Source: Methylobacillus methanolivorans
GTDB lineage: Bacteria; Pseudomonadota; Gammaproteobacteria; Burkholderiales; Methylophilaceae
Direction: 5' to 3'
Length of the DNA: 64,000 bases
NCBI RefSeq assembly: GCF_020531845.1
Contig: NZ_JAJAVF010000002.1
Location: 531,543-595,542 of the forward strand
The translations under genes were made by a program, and so were the position numbers. Under the pieces are notes generated by a model, which saw only the letters and a program-made list of their open reading frames with translations, did not search any database and was not told the DNA's origin. This document shows positions 34,633 to 44,112 of the stretch, one piece after another (position 1 is the first letter of the stretch; the number at the start of each line of letters is the position of its first letter).

Positions 34633-35218
34633 TGTGGGCTCCCGCGCTCTTCAAGCGGGTAGCAGGCCGTGGCTTTGGGGCAGCAGCGGTATGACTGAAA
34701 CTTCAATGTATGCGCCTGCTCAATGTAGGCGGGCGATAACAACACGATACGAGCAGATCAAAGTCCGCAGGAGGTAACGCGAAGCAATAGTTTCTCAATT
34801 TTTCACCTAGGCAGTTCTTTGCCTTCAGGCTGCTTTTTCCTAATGTGCGTTTTAGTGCAGTTTGTAAGGTGTCGTCTTGGGCCACCCGGAAAAAGATTTT
34901 CTAACACCGTTGTGCCACGGTATCAGCTTGAATTTGTTAACGAAAGCTTTCGTAAACTATTGGGTCTAAACCCCGGTACGTCTATTTCTGTCTCGGATTA
35001 GCCGTCATTATCGGCTAATATGCTATTTTTTCAGTATATCCTGGGCTGATGCGCCACATGAGCTATTTGGTCTGCGGCGGCTAGAGCGCATTTTTATTGC
35101 AAATCGCTACTTGATGTTCATTGGCGAGCGAGTTAACCAAGGTATTTTTTCATTCCAGTTGTCATTCTTGAAGAAGCGCTTAGCGCATTTACCTCAAGAT
35201 GGTCGTAGTATAGGTGAG
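34633..35218. other. Long divergent intergenic region between rne and rluC
   Basis: This 586-base space must contain the rne leader and the rluC promoter. I see a short GC-rich hairpin (CCCGC/GCGGG) close to the rne start, a perfect 14-base palindrome ACGAAAGCTTTCGT at 34940-34953, and a terminator-like hairpin at 34997-35031. Open frames in it show no family resemblance and no convincing ribosome binding site. Leader-mediated autoregulation of rne is known in E. coli; here it is only suggested by the length. Confidence 0.4.
34997..35031 (+). terminator. Terminator-like hairpin upstream of rluC
   Basis: ATTAGCCG at 34997-35004 pairs with CGGCTAAT at 35012-35019 around a 7-base loop, followed by six T at 35026-35031. 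There is no annotated gene before it on this strand, so it could end a short RNA or act as a leader attenuator. Confidence 0.45.
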
Positions 35219-36202
35219 ATGACTAATTTAAGCAAAACAAGAAATCAATTTAATCCCGCCGCTGTCAACCTGCTTACCGTAGATGAAGCCAGTGAAGGTC
35301 AACGAATTGATAATTTCCTGGCCAAAATCCTCAAAGGTGTCCCCAAAAGCCATATTTATCGCATCCTGCGCAGTGGTGAGGTGCGTGTAAATAGCAAGCG
35401 TGTTGATTCCAGCGCTAAGTTGAATCTAGGTGACCAGGTACGTGTGCCCCCGGTGCGTATGGCGCAGCAGCCGCAGGTAGAGTCTGTGGCCAAGCCACAG
35501 GTGTCAAAGTTTGATGACGCCATTATTTTTGAGGATGAGGCACTGCTGGTAATCGATAAGCCTGCAGGATTTGCCGTACATGGCGGTAGTGGCATCAGTC
35601 GTGGCGTGATTGAGCAGTTGCGCCTAGAGCGCCCTCATGCCAAGTTTTTGGAGCTGGTACATCGCCTGGATAGGGAAACTTCCGGTGTGCTGCTACTGGC
35701 CAAAAAACGCGCCGCACTCGTTAACTTGCATGATGCGATTCGTAATAACCAGACTGACAAGCGCTATCTGGTGCTGGTGCATGGGAAGTGGACTGACCAG
35801 AAGCGTCGAGTTAAGCTGCCTTTGCATAAGTTTGTACTGTCCAGTGGTGAGCGTCGAGTAGCGGTGCAGGATGATGGGCAGGACTCAGAAACAATTTTTT
35901 ACCTGCGTAAGCCGCTTGGTGAGTTTACTTTGCTGGAGGCTCAACTTGTGACTGGTCGCACGCATCAATTACGTGTGCAATTGTCGCACCTGGGCTTCCC
36001 GATCGCGGGGGATGATAAGTATGGAGATTTCTCCTTAAATAAATCCCTGCAAAAACGCGGATTAAAACGCATGTTCCTACATTCTGCCGAAACGAATTTA
36101 CGACATCCAGTGAATGGAGAAAAATTGAAATTAATCGCACCGTTACCGAAGGAACTTGAGAAATTTGTTCAGGTGTTAAGCGCGGAGCCTACACATGACT
36201 AA
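35219..36202 (+). CDS. rluC: 23S rRNA pseudouridine synthase, RluC type
   Basis: About 327 residues from the ATG with AGGTGAG just upstream; the frame is open 36 codons further back without a better site. An S4 RNA-binding domain at about 20-80 (RIDNFLAKILKGVPKSHIYR) precedes the RluA-type catalytic domain. The catalytic aspartate lies in HRLDRETSG (D151 counted from this start), with the later signature GRTHQLRVQLSHLGFPIAGD. RluC modifies uridines 955, 2504 and 2580 in E. coli 23S rRNA; the position beside rne supports RluC rather than RluD or RluA. It overlaps the next gene by 8 bp. Confidence 0.92.
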   Translation: MTNLSKTRNQFNPAAVNLLTVDEASEGQRIDNFLAKILKGVPKSHIYRILRSGEVRVNSKRVDSSAKLNLGDQVRVPPVRMAQQPQVESVAKPQVSKFDDAIIFEDEALLVIDKPAGFAVHGGSGISRGVIEQLRLERPHAKFLELVHRLDRETSGVLLLAKKRAALVNLHDAIRNNQTDKRYLVLVHGKWTDQKRRVKLPLHKFVLSSGERRVAVQDDGQDSETIFYLRKPLGEFTLLEAQLVTGRTHQLRVQLSHLGFPIAGDDKYGDFSLNKSLQKRGLKRMFLHSAETNLRHPVNGEKLKLIAPLPKELEKFVQVLSAEPTHD

Positions 36203-36851
36203 GCGTTTTGACCTGATTGTTTTTGATTGGGACGGTACGCTGGCCAATTCCACGCAGATTATTGTTGATAGCATTCGTAAAGGGGCTGTTGAGGCGGGCT
36301 TACCTGATCCAGGGAATGAGGCTGCCAGCAGTATTATCGGTTTGGGGCTGAGAGAAGCCATTCAGCAATTATTCGGTGTGATTAGCCAGGAACAAATCCA
36401 GCAGATGGCAGCGCGTTACAATGTACATTACAGTGCGCATCAGGATGATGTCGTATTGTTTGATCAAGCGTACGATACGGTTGCCAGGCTTAATCAGCAA
36501 GGGTACATGCTGGCTGTGGCGACAGGTAAAGGTCGTCGTGGCCTGAATCACGCACTGGAACACAGTGGCTTGGGTGAGTTCATGCATGGAACGCGTTGTG
36601 TAGATGAGTGCCAATCTAAGCCTCATCCGCAAATGCTTCTTGAGTTGATGGATGAGTTTGGCGTTGAGCCTGAACGTGCCCTGATGGTCGGTGATACAAG
36701 CTTTGACTTGCAAATGGCGCAGAATGCCAAGGTTGCTAGCTTGGGCGTGACATATGGTGCACATCCCCTAGAGCGCTTGCTCGCGCATTCTCCGCTGGCG
36801 CATTTCGATGATTTTGCTACACTCGGTCAATGGCTGGAAACGAACGCCTGA
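36195..36851 (+). CDS. HAD-family hydrolase, phosphoglycolate-phosphatase-like
   Basis: A 218-residue HAD phosphatase. The nucleophile loop is FDWDGTLANS with D11 and D13, motif II is in VATGKGRRG, the lysine in SKPHPQ is motif III, and MVGDTSFDLQMA is motif IV. The cap domain is the small helical type used by Gph and related enzymes. The exact phosphoester is not evident; many neighbours of RluC in proteobacteria are annotated this way. It is embedded in the overlapping rluC-HAD-Rieske-SppA operon. Confidence 0.87.
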   Translation: MTKRFDLIVFDWDGTLANSTQIIVDSIRKGAVEAGLPDPGNEAASSIIGLGLREAIQQLFGVISQEQIQQMAARYNVHYSAHQDDVVLFDQAYDTVARLNQQGYMLAVATGKGRRGLNHALEHSGLGEFMHGTRCVDECQSKPHPQMLLELMDEFGVEPERALMVGDTSFDLQMAQNAKVASLGVTYGAHPLERLLAHSPLAHFDDFATLGQWLETNA

Positions 36852-37192
36852 TTTGCTTAAGCCAGGATTTGGTAGATGGAGGTAATGGTGTGCGCTTCGA
36901 TCTTCCGGAGCTTGGTCAGTATGTCACTGGATTTGTAGTCCGATTTGGTGGCAAGGTCTATGCCTACGTCAATCAATGTGCCCATGTTCCGGTAGAGTTG
37001 GATTGGAATTATGGCGAATTTTTTGATTTCACGCGGCAATATCTGATCTGTGCGGTGCATGGTGCGCATTTCCGGCCTGAAACTGGTTTCTGTGTTGCAG
37101 GTCCGTGCCATGGACGTAAGCTGCGCTCTGTACCAGTGCAAGAGTTGGGACAGCAAATATTGATTAACCTGGAAAACTTAACGAATGTCTGA
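36830..37192 (+). CDS. Small Rieske [2Fe-2S] protein
   Basis: A 120-residue stand-alone Rieske domain. The cluster ligands are C50 and H52 (QCAHVP) and C74 and H77 (ICAVHGAHF), with the expected spacing. There is no membrane anchor or catalytic domain, so it is a ferredoxin-type electron carrier or a redox sensor. It overlaps the HAD gene by 22 bp and the peptidase gene by 8 bp. The partner is unknown. Confidence 0.88.
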   Translation: MAGNERLICLSQDLVDGGNGVRFDLPELGQYVTGFVVRFGGKVYAYVNQCAHVPVELDWNYGEFFDFTRQYLICAVHGAHFRPETGFCVAGPCHGRKLRSVPVQELGQQILINLENLTNV

Positions 37193-38123
37193 CAATTATC
37201 CTAATAGCTCCAACTGGGAGCGTGAAACATTGCATCAGCTTGCCTTGGCTTCGGTCAAGGAGCAGCGGCGTTCACGGCAGTGGGGCATTTTCTTCAAGTC
37301 GCTTGGGTTTCTTTACCTGTTTATCGTGCTTTTTTATGTCACGGGTTGGAGCGAAGGGTCTAGTGCCTCGGTGGAGCATACGGCATTAATCGATATCAAT
37401 GGCGTGATTGGCAGTGATGATGTGGTGAATGCGGATACCGTGATTGCCAGCTTGAAGTCTGCCTACGATAGCAAAGGCACCAAAGGTATCATCCTGCGTA
37501 TCAATAGCCCTGGTGGTAGCCCAGTACAGGCGGGCATGATCAATGATGAAATTAAGCGTCAACGTAAGCTGCATCCCAATATTCCGGTTTATGCTGTGGT
37601 GCAGGATATTTGTGCTTCAGGTGGCTATTACATTGCCGTTGCAGCCGACAAAATTTATGTAGATAAAGCCAGCATTGTGGGCTCAATTGGCGTGTTGATG
37701 GATGGTTTTGGGTTTACTGGGGTCATGGAGAAGGTTGGTGTTGAGCGTCGTTTGATGACGGCAGGTAGTAATAAAGCCATGCTGGACCCGTTCTCTCCTG
37801 TGAATCCTAAGCACAAGGAATTTGCACAGCAGATGTTGGACCAGATCCATGCACAATTTATTACCGTTGTGCGTGAGGGGCGTGGTAAGCGCCTCAAGGA
37901 AACTCCAGAAACCTTTAGTGGTTTATTTTGGAGTGGCGAGAGCAGTGTGGAGATGGGCTTGGCCGATGCTTTCGGTAGCTCTGATTATGTTGCTCGTGAA
38001 GTGATCAAGCAAGAGAACTTGGTAGATTTTACCGCCAAGGAAGGCTTGGCAGATCGCTTTGCCAAGCGACTGGGTGCAAGTGTCAGTGCAAGTTTTCTCG
38101 GTAAGAAATTTGGTTTGGAATAA
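37185..38123 (+). CDS. Signal peptide peptidase, SppA/SohB family (S49)
   Basis: A 312-residue inner-membrane serine protease of family S49 that degrades cleaved signal peptides. An anchor is visible at about 36-54, and the protease part faces the periplasm. The catalytic serine is S145 in CASGGYYIA and the general base K197 in GSNKAMLDPFSP. Their spacing of 52 residues matches the Ser-Lys dyad of E. coli SppA/SohB-type enzymes. It is the short form with one S49 domain. It ends the four-gene operon and is followed by a strong terminator. Confidence 0.92.
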   Translation: MSDNYPNSSNWERETLHQLALASVKEQRRSRQWGIFFKSLGFLYLFIVLFYVTGWSEGSSASVEHTALIDINGVIGSDDVVNADTVIASLKSAYDSKGTKGIILRINSPGGSPVQAGMINDEIKRQRKLHPNIPVYAVVQDICASGGYYIAVAADKIYVDKASIVGSIGVLMDGFGFTGVMEKVGVERRLMTAGSNKAMLDPFSPVNPKHKEFAQQMLDQIHAQFITVVREGRGKRLKETPETFSGLFWSGESSVEMGLADAFGSSDYVAREVIKQENLVDFTAKEGLADRFAKRLGASVSASFLGKKFGLE

Positions 38124-38144
38124 ATAATTTCAACTAGACAGTGC

Positions 38145-38180
38145 AATAAAAAAGCCACGAATATTCGTGGCTTTTTTATT
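38145..38180. terminator. Bidirectional terminator, 36-base perfect palindrome
   Basis: AATAAAAAAGCCACGAAT is followed at once by its exact reverse complement, giving GC core, A6 and T6 arms. It lies between the convergent peptidase and pgi genes. Confidence 0.92.
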
Positions 38181-38194
38181 TTTAGATCAATACA

Positions 38195-39847
38195 TTATTT
38201 GCTGAACTTGAAGTAATTCATCAATCCGTTGGTGGAGCTGTCATACTCGGTGGACTCCTTGCCATCGTCTAGCTGAGGCAGGATCTTCTTGGCGATTTGC
38301 TTGCCGTATTCCACGCCCCATTGATCGAAAGAGTTGATGTTCCAGATAATGCCTTGCACAAATATCTTGTGCTCATAGATAGCAATCAGCTTACCCAGCA
38401 TCCTTGGGGTGAGCTTCTCGAACAAGATTGTGGTGCTGGGTCGGTTACCTTCAAAGACCTTGTGAGGCAGTAAGGTTTCCAGCTCTTCGCCACTGAGACC
38501 TTGTGCAACCAATTCAGCCTTGGCTTCATCCAATGTCTTGCCTTGCATCAATGCACTGGTTTGTGCGAAGCAGTTGGCAAGCAAAATCAGGTGATGTTCG
38601 TTGCCGCCTTTGCCCACACTATATTGGCTTTCCAGCGGCATCATGAAGTCGCAAGGAATCAGGCGATTGCCTTGGTGGATGAGCTGATAAAACGCATGCT
38701 GGCCGTTGGTGCCAGCCTCACCCCAGATGATAGGGCCAGTGGTGCATTGCACGATGCGGCCATCGCGGGCAACGAACTTACCATTGCTTTCCATATCTGC
38801 CTGCTGCAGGTAGGCAGGAAAGCGTGCCAGTCCTTGATCGTATGGCAGTATGGCAACACTGTCTGCACCAAAGAAGTTGTTGTACCAAACACCCAGCAAA
38901 GCCATGATCACAGGAATGTTTTGTTCCAGTGGTGTGTTCTTGAAATGCAGGTCAATATCATGGCCACCTTGCAATAGTTCCTCAAAATGGTCCATGCCGA
39001 TGTAAATGGCAATTGATAATCCAATCGCAGACCAGAGCGAATAGCGTCCGCCCACCCAGTCCCAGAATTCAAACATGTTGTCAGCATCTATACCAAACTT
39101 GCTGACTTCATTTGCATTGGTGGAAATGGCAACAAAGTGTTTTGCAACGTGTGCTTCATCCTCGGCTGCTTGCAAGAACCATTGGCGCGCGGAGTGCGCA
39201 TTGGTCATGGTTTCTTGGGTGGTGAATGTCTTCGAGGCGACGATGAATAGCGTCGTTTCTGGATCGCATTGCTCCAGTGTTTGTGCAAGGTGGGTGCCAT
39301 CAATATTGGAAACGAAATGGACGTTCAGGTCAGCTTGAGCATAAGGTTTGAGGGCGCCGCAGACCATCACTGGGCCAAGATCAGAGCCGCCGATGCCGAT
39401 ATTGACAATGTCAGTGATGCGCTTGCCTGAGTAGCCTTTCCATGCGCCAGAACGGATGCCGTTGCTGAATTTGCGCATTTGCGCCAGCACACGGTTGACC
39501 TCGGGCATGACGTCCTTGTCGTCAACATATATAGGTGTGTTGCTGCGGTTGCGGAGGGCGGTGTGCAATACGGCACGGTTTTCGGTGAAGTTGATCTTCT
39601 CGCCGGCAAACATGCGGTCACGCCATTCTTCTACCTTGGAGTCGCGTGCCAGCTTGAATAGCAGCGGCAATGTCTCATCGGTGATGCGGTGCTTGGAGTA
39701 GTCCAGCAGCAAGCCTTCGGATTTCAGGGAGAATTTTTCAAATCGACGCCCATCCTTGGTAAACATATCCCGCATTTGCAGGGGAAGGATTTCTTGATAG
39801 TGGGCGCTAAGGTCATGCCAGACCGGACAGTTTGTTGGGTTTGTCAT
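38195..39847 (-). CDS. pgi: Glucose-6-phosphate isomerase
   Basis: A 550-residue phosphoglucose isomerase, the same length as E. coli Pgi. It interconverts glucose-6-phosphate and fructose-6-phosphate. In a ribulose-monophosphate methylotroph this step feeds the hexose-phosphate cycle. Signature segments are present: [10 protein letters not shown] at about 152-161, the glutamate in [18 protein letters not shown] (about 355-372), and [13 protein letters not shown] near 510-522 with the catalytic lysine. No frameshift or unusual length. It is probably monocistronic. Confidence 0.97.
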   Translation of the reverse strand: MTNPTNCPVWHDLSAHYQEILPLQMRDMFTKDGRRFEKFSLKSEGLLLDYSKHRITDETLPLLFKLARDSKVEEWRDRMFAGEKINFTENRAVLHTALRNRSNTPIYVDDKDVMPEVNRVLAQMRKFSNGIRSGAWKGYSGKRITDIVNIGIGGSDLGPVMVCGALKPYAQADLNVHFVSNIDGTHLAQTLEQCDPETTLFIVASKTFTTQETMTNAHSARQWFLQAAEDEAHVAKHFVAISTNANEVSKFGIDADNMFEFWDWVGGRYSLWSAIGLSIAIYIGMDHFEELLQGGHDIDLHFKNTPLEQNIPVIMALLGVWYNNFFGADSVAILPYDQGLARFPAYLQQADMESNGKFVARDGRIVQCTTGPIIWGEAGTNGQHAFYQLIHQGNRLIPCDFMMPLESQYSVGKGGNEHHLILLANCFAQTSALMQGKTLDEAKAELVAQGLSGEELETLLPHKVFEGNRPSTTILFEKLTPRMLGKLIAIYEHKIFVQGIIWNINSFDQWGVEYGKQIAKKILPQLDDGKESTEYDSSTNGLMNYFKFSK

Positions 39848-40056
39848 TGCGGCTTATAGGTTTATTGGTAATCTTTTTAAAGTGGGTTGGTCATCGCGTG
39901 TTGAGGTATTGGCGTAAGCTGGCATGTCAATCCGAACAGCTTGCTGCATATAAATGACCAGATTCAATCCTAATGATTCTATTCAATTCTGAGTAAATAG
40001 ACAATTTTAGTATGTGGGGCATTATTTTGAGGGTAATGGCGCGATGCAGGTTGTGA

Positions 40057-40085
40057 TTGATTAATTGATATTTTTTAGCTATAGT
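40057..40085 (+). promoter_or_regulatory. Sigma-70 promoter of the S6-PriB-S18-L9 operon
   Basis: TTGATT at 40057-40062 and TATAGT at 40080-40085 are separated by 17 bases. This would start transcription near 40092 and give a leader of about 60 bases. The rest of the 303-base space from the pgi start (39848) to rpsF shows no gene. Confidence 0.6.
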
Positions 40086-40102
40086 TGCGGGTTTTCCACC
40101 TT

Positions 40103-40128
40103 GCCTTACCGTTGCGCATACGGGAGGC
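40103..40128 (+). promoter_or_regulatory. Possible S6:S18-responsive leader hairpin
   Basis: In the rpsF leader GCCT at 40103-40106 pairs with AGGC at 40125-40128, and CCGT at 40109-40112 pairs with ACGG at 40120-40123, leaving a small asymmetric internal loop beside a CCG. Many bacterial rpsF leaders fold a hairpin with a CCG-containing bulge that binds S6:S18 and represses the operon. Whether this one matches the consensus needs covariance comparison; position and shape are suggestive only. Confidence 0.35.
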
Positions 40129-40150
40129 TGTTAATCCAAAAGGAGTTTCT

Positions 40151-40531
40151 ATGCGACATTATGAAATCGTTTTTATCGTCCATCCGGACCAAAGCGAGCA
40201 AGTGCCAGCGATGATCGAGCGTTATCGCACACTGGTGACTTCCAATGGCGGTACTATCCATCGCCTGGAAGATTGGGGCCGTCGCCAACTGGCATACCCA
40301 ATCCAGAAAATCCACAAGGCACATTACGTGCTGATGAATATTGAAGCTAGTCAAGCAGTGTTGGATGAGCTTGAGCACGCATTCAAGTTCAACGATGCAG
40401 TATTGCGTCACCTGACACTGAATACTAGCGAAGCAGTCACTGCGCCATCCCCAATGATGAAGGAAGAGAAGTCCAAGTCATTGTTGGCTAAGGATGATGC
40501 TGCCCCTGCAGCAGAGCAAGCTACAGCTTAA
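40151..40531 (+). CDS. rpsF: 30S ribosomal protein S6
   Basis: A 126-residue S6. The start is the ATG of [14 protein letters not shown] with AAAGGAG 6 bases upstream; the frame is open 22 codons earlier without support. The ferredoxin-like core has [19 protein letters not shown] and [11 protein letters not shown], which contact 16S rRNA and S18. The tail after residue 95 is Lys/Glu/Ala-rich, as in other proteobacteria. First gene of the conserved S6-PriB-S18-L9 operon. Confidence 0.97.
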   Translation: MRHYEIVFIVHPDQSEQVPAMIERYRTLVTSNGGTIHRLEDWGRRQLAYPIQKIHKAHYVLMNIEASQAVLDELEHAFKFNDAVLRHLTLNTSEAVTAPSPMMKEEKSKSLLAKDDAAPAAEQATA

Positions 40532-40534
40532 GTA

Positions 40535-40834
40535 GTGAGTTTAAATCGGCTGGAGTTGAGTGGCGAGTTCGCGCAAGTTGCCGAACTGCGATACACCCCA
40601 GCAGGAATACCAGTATTGAGTTTCGTCCTGAAACATTTATCTGAACAGGTCGAAGCGGGAATGAAGCGCAAGGTTGAATGTGATGTGTCCAGTGTGGCCA
40701 TAGGGCCGTTGGCACTGGAAGTGCAGGAGATCAATTCGGGTACCCAGGTGAAAGTCACCGGGTTTCTGGCAAAGCGCAGTCTCAAAAGCTCACAACTGGT
40801 ATTGCATATACAAACATTAGAAAGAATTATCTGA
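40535..40834 (+). CDS. priB: Primosomal replication protein N (PriB)
   Basis: A 99-residue single-domain OB-fold protein that binds single-stranded DNA and PriA in replication restart. Recognisable segments are LNRLELSGEF at the start, GIPVLSFVLKH and the final KSSQLVLHIQTLE. Begins with GTG 3 bases after the S6 stop. Its place between rpsF and rpsR is the standard one in beta- and gammaproteobacteria. Confidence 0.94.
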   Translation: MSLNRLELSGEFAQVAELRYTPAGIPVLSFVLKHLSEQVEAGMKRKVECDVSSVAIGPLALEVQEINSGTQVKVTGFLAKRSLKSSQLVLHIQTLERII

Positions 40835-40846
40835 AAGGTTTTTATC

Positions 40847-41074
40847 ATGGCACGTGACATGTTCAAACGCCGCCGCTACTGCCGTTTCTCGGCAGAGGGC
40901 ATCAAGCAAGTAGATTACAAGGATGCTGATCTGTTGAAGGATTTCATCAACGAAAATGGCAAGATCATCCCAGCTCGTATTACTGGTACCAAGGCCAAGT
41001 ATCAGCGTCAGCTGACTACTGCAGTGAAGCGCGCTCGCTTCCTTGCTCTTCTGCCATATACTGACAAGCACTAA
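40847..41074 (+). CDS. rpsR: 30S ribosomal protein S18
   Basis: A 75-residue S18, partner of S6 on the platform of the small subunit. The [14 protein letters not shown] and [18 protein letters not shown] segments are standard, with the basic start [17 protein letters not shown] lies before the ATG. It has a single cysteine and no CXXC zinc pairs. Confidence 0.97.
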   Translation: MARDMFKRRRYCRFSAEGIKQVDYKDADLLKDFINENGKIIPARITGTKAKYQRQLTTAVKRARFLALLPYTDKH

Positions 41075-41085
41075 GAGGTGACACC

Positions 41086-41532
41086 ATGCAAATTATTTTG
41101 TTGGAAAAAGTAGTTAATCTGGGCAATCTTGGTGACATCGTTAAGGTAAAGGACGGCTATGGTCGTAACTTCCTGATCCCTCAAGGCAAGGCCAAGCGTG
41201 CAACTGAAGCTAACAAGGCTGAATTTGAAGCGCGTCGTGCAGAACTGGAAAAGCAACAGGCTGAGCAATTGGCTGCTGCACAAAAGCGTGGCGAAAAGCT
41301 GGCTGGCTTCCTGCTGCAAGTGTCTCAAAAGGCAGGTGTGGATGGTCGTCTGTTCGGTTCTGTGACTACTGGTGATATTGCTGAAGCTCTGACTGCCCAA
41401 GGCTTTGAGACTGCTAAGGCTGAAGTTCGCCTGCCAGACGGTCCTTTGAAGGTGATTGGTGATCACCAAATCAACATTGCGCTACACCACGATGTTGTCG
41501 TTGAAATCACGGTTTCCGTACTCGGCGAATAA
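41086..41532 (+). CDS. rplI: 50S ribosomal protein L9
   Basis: A 148-residue L9. The N-terminal domain [20 protein letters not shown] with [14 protein letters not shown] is joined by the long charged helix (about 43-75) to the C-terminal rRNA-binding domain. Full length for the family. Closed by a strong terminator 26 bp after its stop. Confidence 0.98.
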   Translation: MQIILLEKVVNLGNLGDIVKVKDGYGRNFLIPQGKAKRATEANKAEFEARRAELEKQQAEQLAAAQKRGEKLAGFLLQVSQKAGVDGRLFGSVTTGDIAEALTAQGFETAKAEVRLPDGPLKVIGDHQINIALHHDVVVEITVSVLGE

Positions 41533-41558
41533 AATTAGACAAGGCTTTTACGCCATTG

Positions 41559-41582
41559 AAAGGGCTGCTTCGGCAGCCCTTT
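41559..41582 (+). terminator. Terminator of the S6-L9 operon
   Basis: AAAGGGCTGC at 41559-41568 pairs with GCAGCCCTTT at 41573-41582 around a stable TTCG tetraloop, followed by a T-rich run. Confidence 0.92.
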
Positions 41583-41650
41583 TTGTTTTTTGTCGACGAC
41601 TTATATTGCAGTGCAGCACCAAGCCATAAGCCTAATTGCTATAATGCGCC

Positions 41651-43036
41651 ATGGCTGATGACACACTAGAATCCCTAAAACTTCCCCCGCATTCCGTAGA
41701 GGCCGAGCAATCCGTATTGGGCGGCTTGTTGCTTGAAAATGAAGCGATGGATCGCATCGCGGATGTTCTCGGGCCTGATGATTTTTACCGGCATGACCAC
41801 AAGCTGATTTTTCAGCATATCGGCCGCCTGTTCGAGCGCAGCAGGCCTGCGGATATTGTAACCGTAGCAGAGTCGCTGGAAAACTCTGCTGAGCTTTCCA
41901 GCGTGGGCGGCTTGGCATACCTCGCGGCATTAGCGCAGAACACGCCGACCGCAGCCAATATTCGCCGTTATGCCGAAATCGTGCGTGAACGCTCTGTGAT
42001 GCGCAAGCTGGTTGAAGTTGGTTCCAATATTGCCGAGAGTGCTTACAACCCACTGGGGCGCGATGCCCAGCAATTGCTGGATGAAGCCGAGGCCAAGATT
42101 TTCCAGATTGCCGAAGGCGGCAAGCGCTCGACGCAGGGTTTTCTGGATATGAAGACCCTGTTGCCTCAGGTGGCTGACCGCATTGATTACCTCTACCAGC
42201 GTGACAATCACAGCGATGTGACGGGTATTCCTACCGGCTTTACTGATCTGGATGGCATGACCTCAGGTATGCAACCGGGCGATTTGATCATCGTGGCAGG
42301 GCGTCCATCCATGGGTAAGACTTCCTTCTCGCTGAATATTGCCGAGAATGTCGCCCTCGATACTGGCAAACCCGTTGCGGTATTCTCCATGGAAATGGGT
42401 GCCACACAGCTCGTGACGCGTATGATTGGTTCTATCGGCAAGCTTGACCAGCATAAAATGCGTAACGGTAACCTAGAGGACGAAGACTGGGTACGTTTGA
42501 CAACGGCGCTGGGCAAGCTCAATGAAGCGCCTATCTTTATTGATGAGGGTGCAGGCCTCAGTTCTTTTGAAGTTCGCGCACGTGCGCGCCGGTTGCACCG
42601 GCAAGTAGGCGAACTTGGCTTGATCGTCATTGACTACTTGCAGTTGATGACTGGCACATCCACAGGTGGCAAGAGTGAGAACCGTGCCACGGAAATTTCT
42701 GAAATCTCTCGCTCGCTCAAGGCCTTGGCGAAAGAGCTGAATGTCCCTTTGATCGCTTTGTCACAGCTTAACCGTAGCGTGGAGCAGCGCCCGGACAAAC
42801 GCCCGGTCATGTCGGATTTACGTGAATCCGGGGCGATCGAGCAGGATGCTGACTTGATTTTGTTCATCTACCGCGATCAAGTCTATAACCCGGATAGCCC
42901 GGATAAAGGTACTGCTGAGATCATCATCGCCAAGCAACGTAACGGCCCAATTGGGCGCGTGCGCTTGACCTTCCTGGGCGAAAATACCCGCTTCGAGAAT
43001 TTCGTTGGGCAATATCACGATAACTATGATGAGTAA
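41651..43036 (+). CDS. dnaB: Replicative DNA helicase DnaB
   Basis: A 461-residue hexameric helicase that unwinds DNA at the fork. The N-terminal collar domain (about 10-110; [16 protein letters not shown]) is followed by the linker and the RecA-like domain with Walker [11 protein letters not shown] (about 217-226), Walker [10 protein letters not shown], and the [11 protein letters not shown] segment with the sensor. No intein or other insertion is present in the usual place. Heads the dnaB-alr-radA group. Confidence 0.97.
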   Translation: MADDTLESLKLPPHSVEAEQSVLGGLLLENEAMDRIADVLGPDDFYRHDHKLIFQHIGRLFERSRPADIVTVAESLENSAELSSVGGLAYLAALAQNTPTAANIRRYAEIVRERSVMRKLVEVGSNIAESAYNPLGRDAQQLLDEAEAKIFQIAEGGKRSTQGFLDMKTLLPQVADRIDYLYQRDNHSDVTGIPTGFTDLDGMTSGMQPGDLIIVAGRPSMGKTSFSLNIAENVALDTGKPVAVFSMEMGATQLVTRMIGSIGKLDQHKMRNGNLEDEDWVRLTTALGKLNEAPIFIDEGAGLSSFEVRARARRLHRQVGELGLIVIDYLQLMTGTSTGGKSENRATEISEISRSLKALAKELNVPLIALSQLNRSVEQRPDKRPVMSDLRESGAIEQDADLILFIYRDQVYNPDSPDKGTAEIIIAKQRNGPIGRVRLTFLGENTRFENFVGQYHDNYDE

Positions 43037-43038
43037 GC

Positions 43039-44112
43039 ATGCGCGCAACCAAGGCGACAATTGACCTAGGCGCTTTGCGCCATAATTTACAATTGGTGCG
43101 GCGTCATGCGCCTGCTTCCAAGGTATTGGCTGTGGTTAAGGCTGATGCCTATGGGCATGGTTTGTTGCGTGCCGCACCTGGCCTGGAAGATGCCGATGGC
43201 TTTGGCGTGTTGCGCCTGGGCGAAGCATTGGCTTTGCGTGAAGCGGGGTATAGCCAGCAGTTATTGTTATTAGAGGGCGTATTCAGCGCAGATGAGTTAG
43301 ATGCTGCTGCCATGCATGATGTCAGCATTGTGGTGCATCATGATGCCCAACTAGCCATGCTGGAGGCGAAGGCCGCAACACTGCCCAAGCCTGTTTCAGT
43401 GTTTCTCAAAATGAACAGTGGCATGAACCGCTTGGGATTTAAGCCGCAGACATATAACGCTGCTTTGCAACGGCTTGAAGCCTGCCCAGGGGTAGCTGCT
43501 ATTCAATTGATGACGCATTTTGCGACAGCAGATGATGAGGGCGGTATTGCTAGCCAGTTAGGTGTGTTCGATGAAGCAACTGCAGGTACATCTTATCCCG
43601 TAAGCCTGGCAAATTCAGCCGCTATCTTGCGCTTCCCGGAGGCGCATCGCGACTGGGTCAGGCCAGGTATTATCCTTTATGGTGCCACACCGGTAACTGG
43701 TGTGACGGCTGCCAGCTTCGGTTTGCAGCCAGCCATGCATTTCACGACTGAGGTGATTGCAGTTCAAACCCTGGAGCCCGGTGAAATTCTCGGTTATGGC
43801 GCTAGGTTTACTGCTACACAAACCACCAGGGTGGCGATTGTAGCCTGCGGTTATGCAGATGGTTATCCACGCCACGCCCCCAATGGCACGCCTATCGCAG
43901 TTGATGGGCAACTGACACAAACGCTGGGCCGTGTTTCCATGGATATGCTGGTCGCGGATATCACTCACTTGCCCAATGCTGGTGTCGGTAGTGTTGTTGA
44001 GCTGTGGGGCGGGCTAGTCCCTGTGGATGCCGTGGCAGAGGCGGCGGGTACGGTTGGATATGAATTATTGTGTGCCGTGGCGCCACGTGTAGTGTTCAAG
44101 GTGACGGGCTGA
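43039..44112 (+). CDS. alr: Alanine racemase
   Basis: A 357-residue PLP enzyme that makes D-alanine for peptidoglycan. The PLP lysine is K34 in [10 protein letters not shown] and the second catalytic base Y253 in LGYGARFTA. The domain order is the usual TIM barrel then beta domain, with CGYADGYPR. It starts 2 bp after the dnaB stop and overlaps radA by one base (TGATG), so the three are an operon. Confidence 0.96.
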   Translation: MRATKATIDLGALRHNLQLVRRHAPASKVLAVVKADAYGHGLLRAAPGLEDADGFGVLRLGEALALREAGYSQQLLLLEGVFSADELDAAAMHDVSIVVHHDAQLAMLEAKAATLPKPVSVFLKMNSGMNRLGFKPQTYNAALQRLEACPGVAAIQLMTHFATADDEGGIASQLGVFDEATAGTSYPVSLANSAAILRFPEAHRDWVRPGIILYGATPVTGVTAASFGLQPAMHFTTEVIAVQTLEPGEILGYGARFTATQTTRVAIVACGYADGYPRHAPNGTPIAVDGQLTQTLGRVSMDMLVADITHLPNAGVGSVVELWGGLVPVDAVAEAAGTVGYELLCAVAPRVVFKVTG

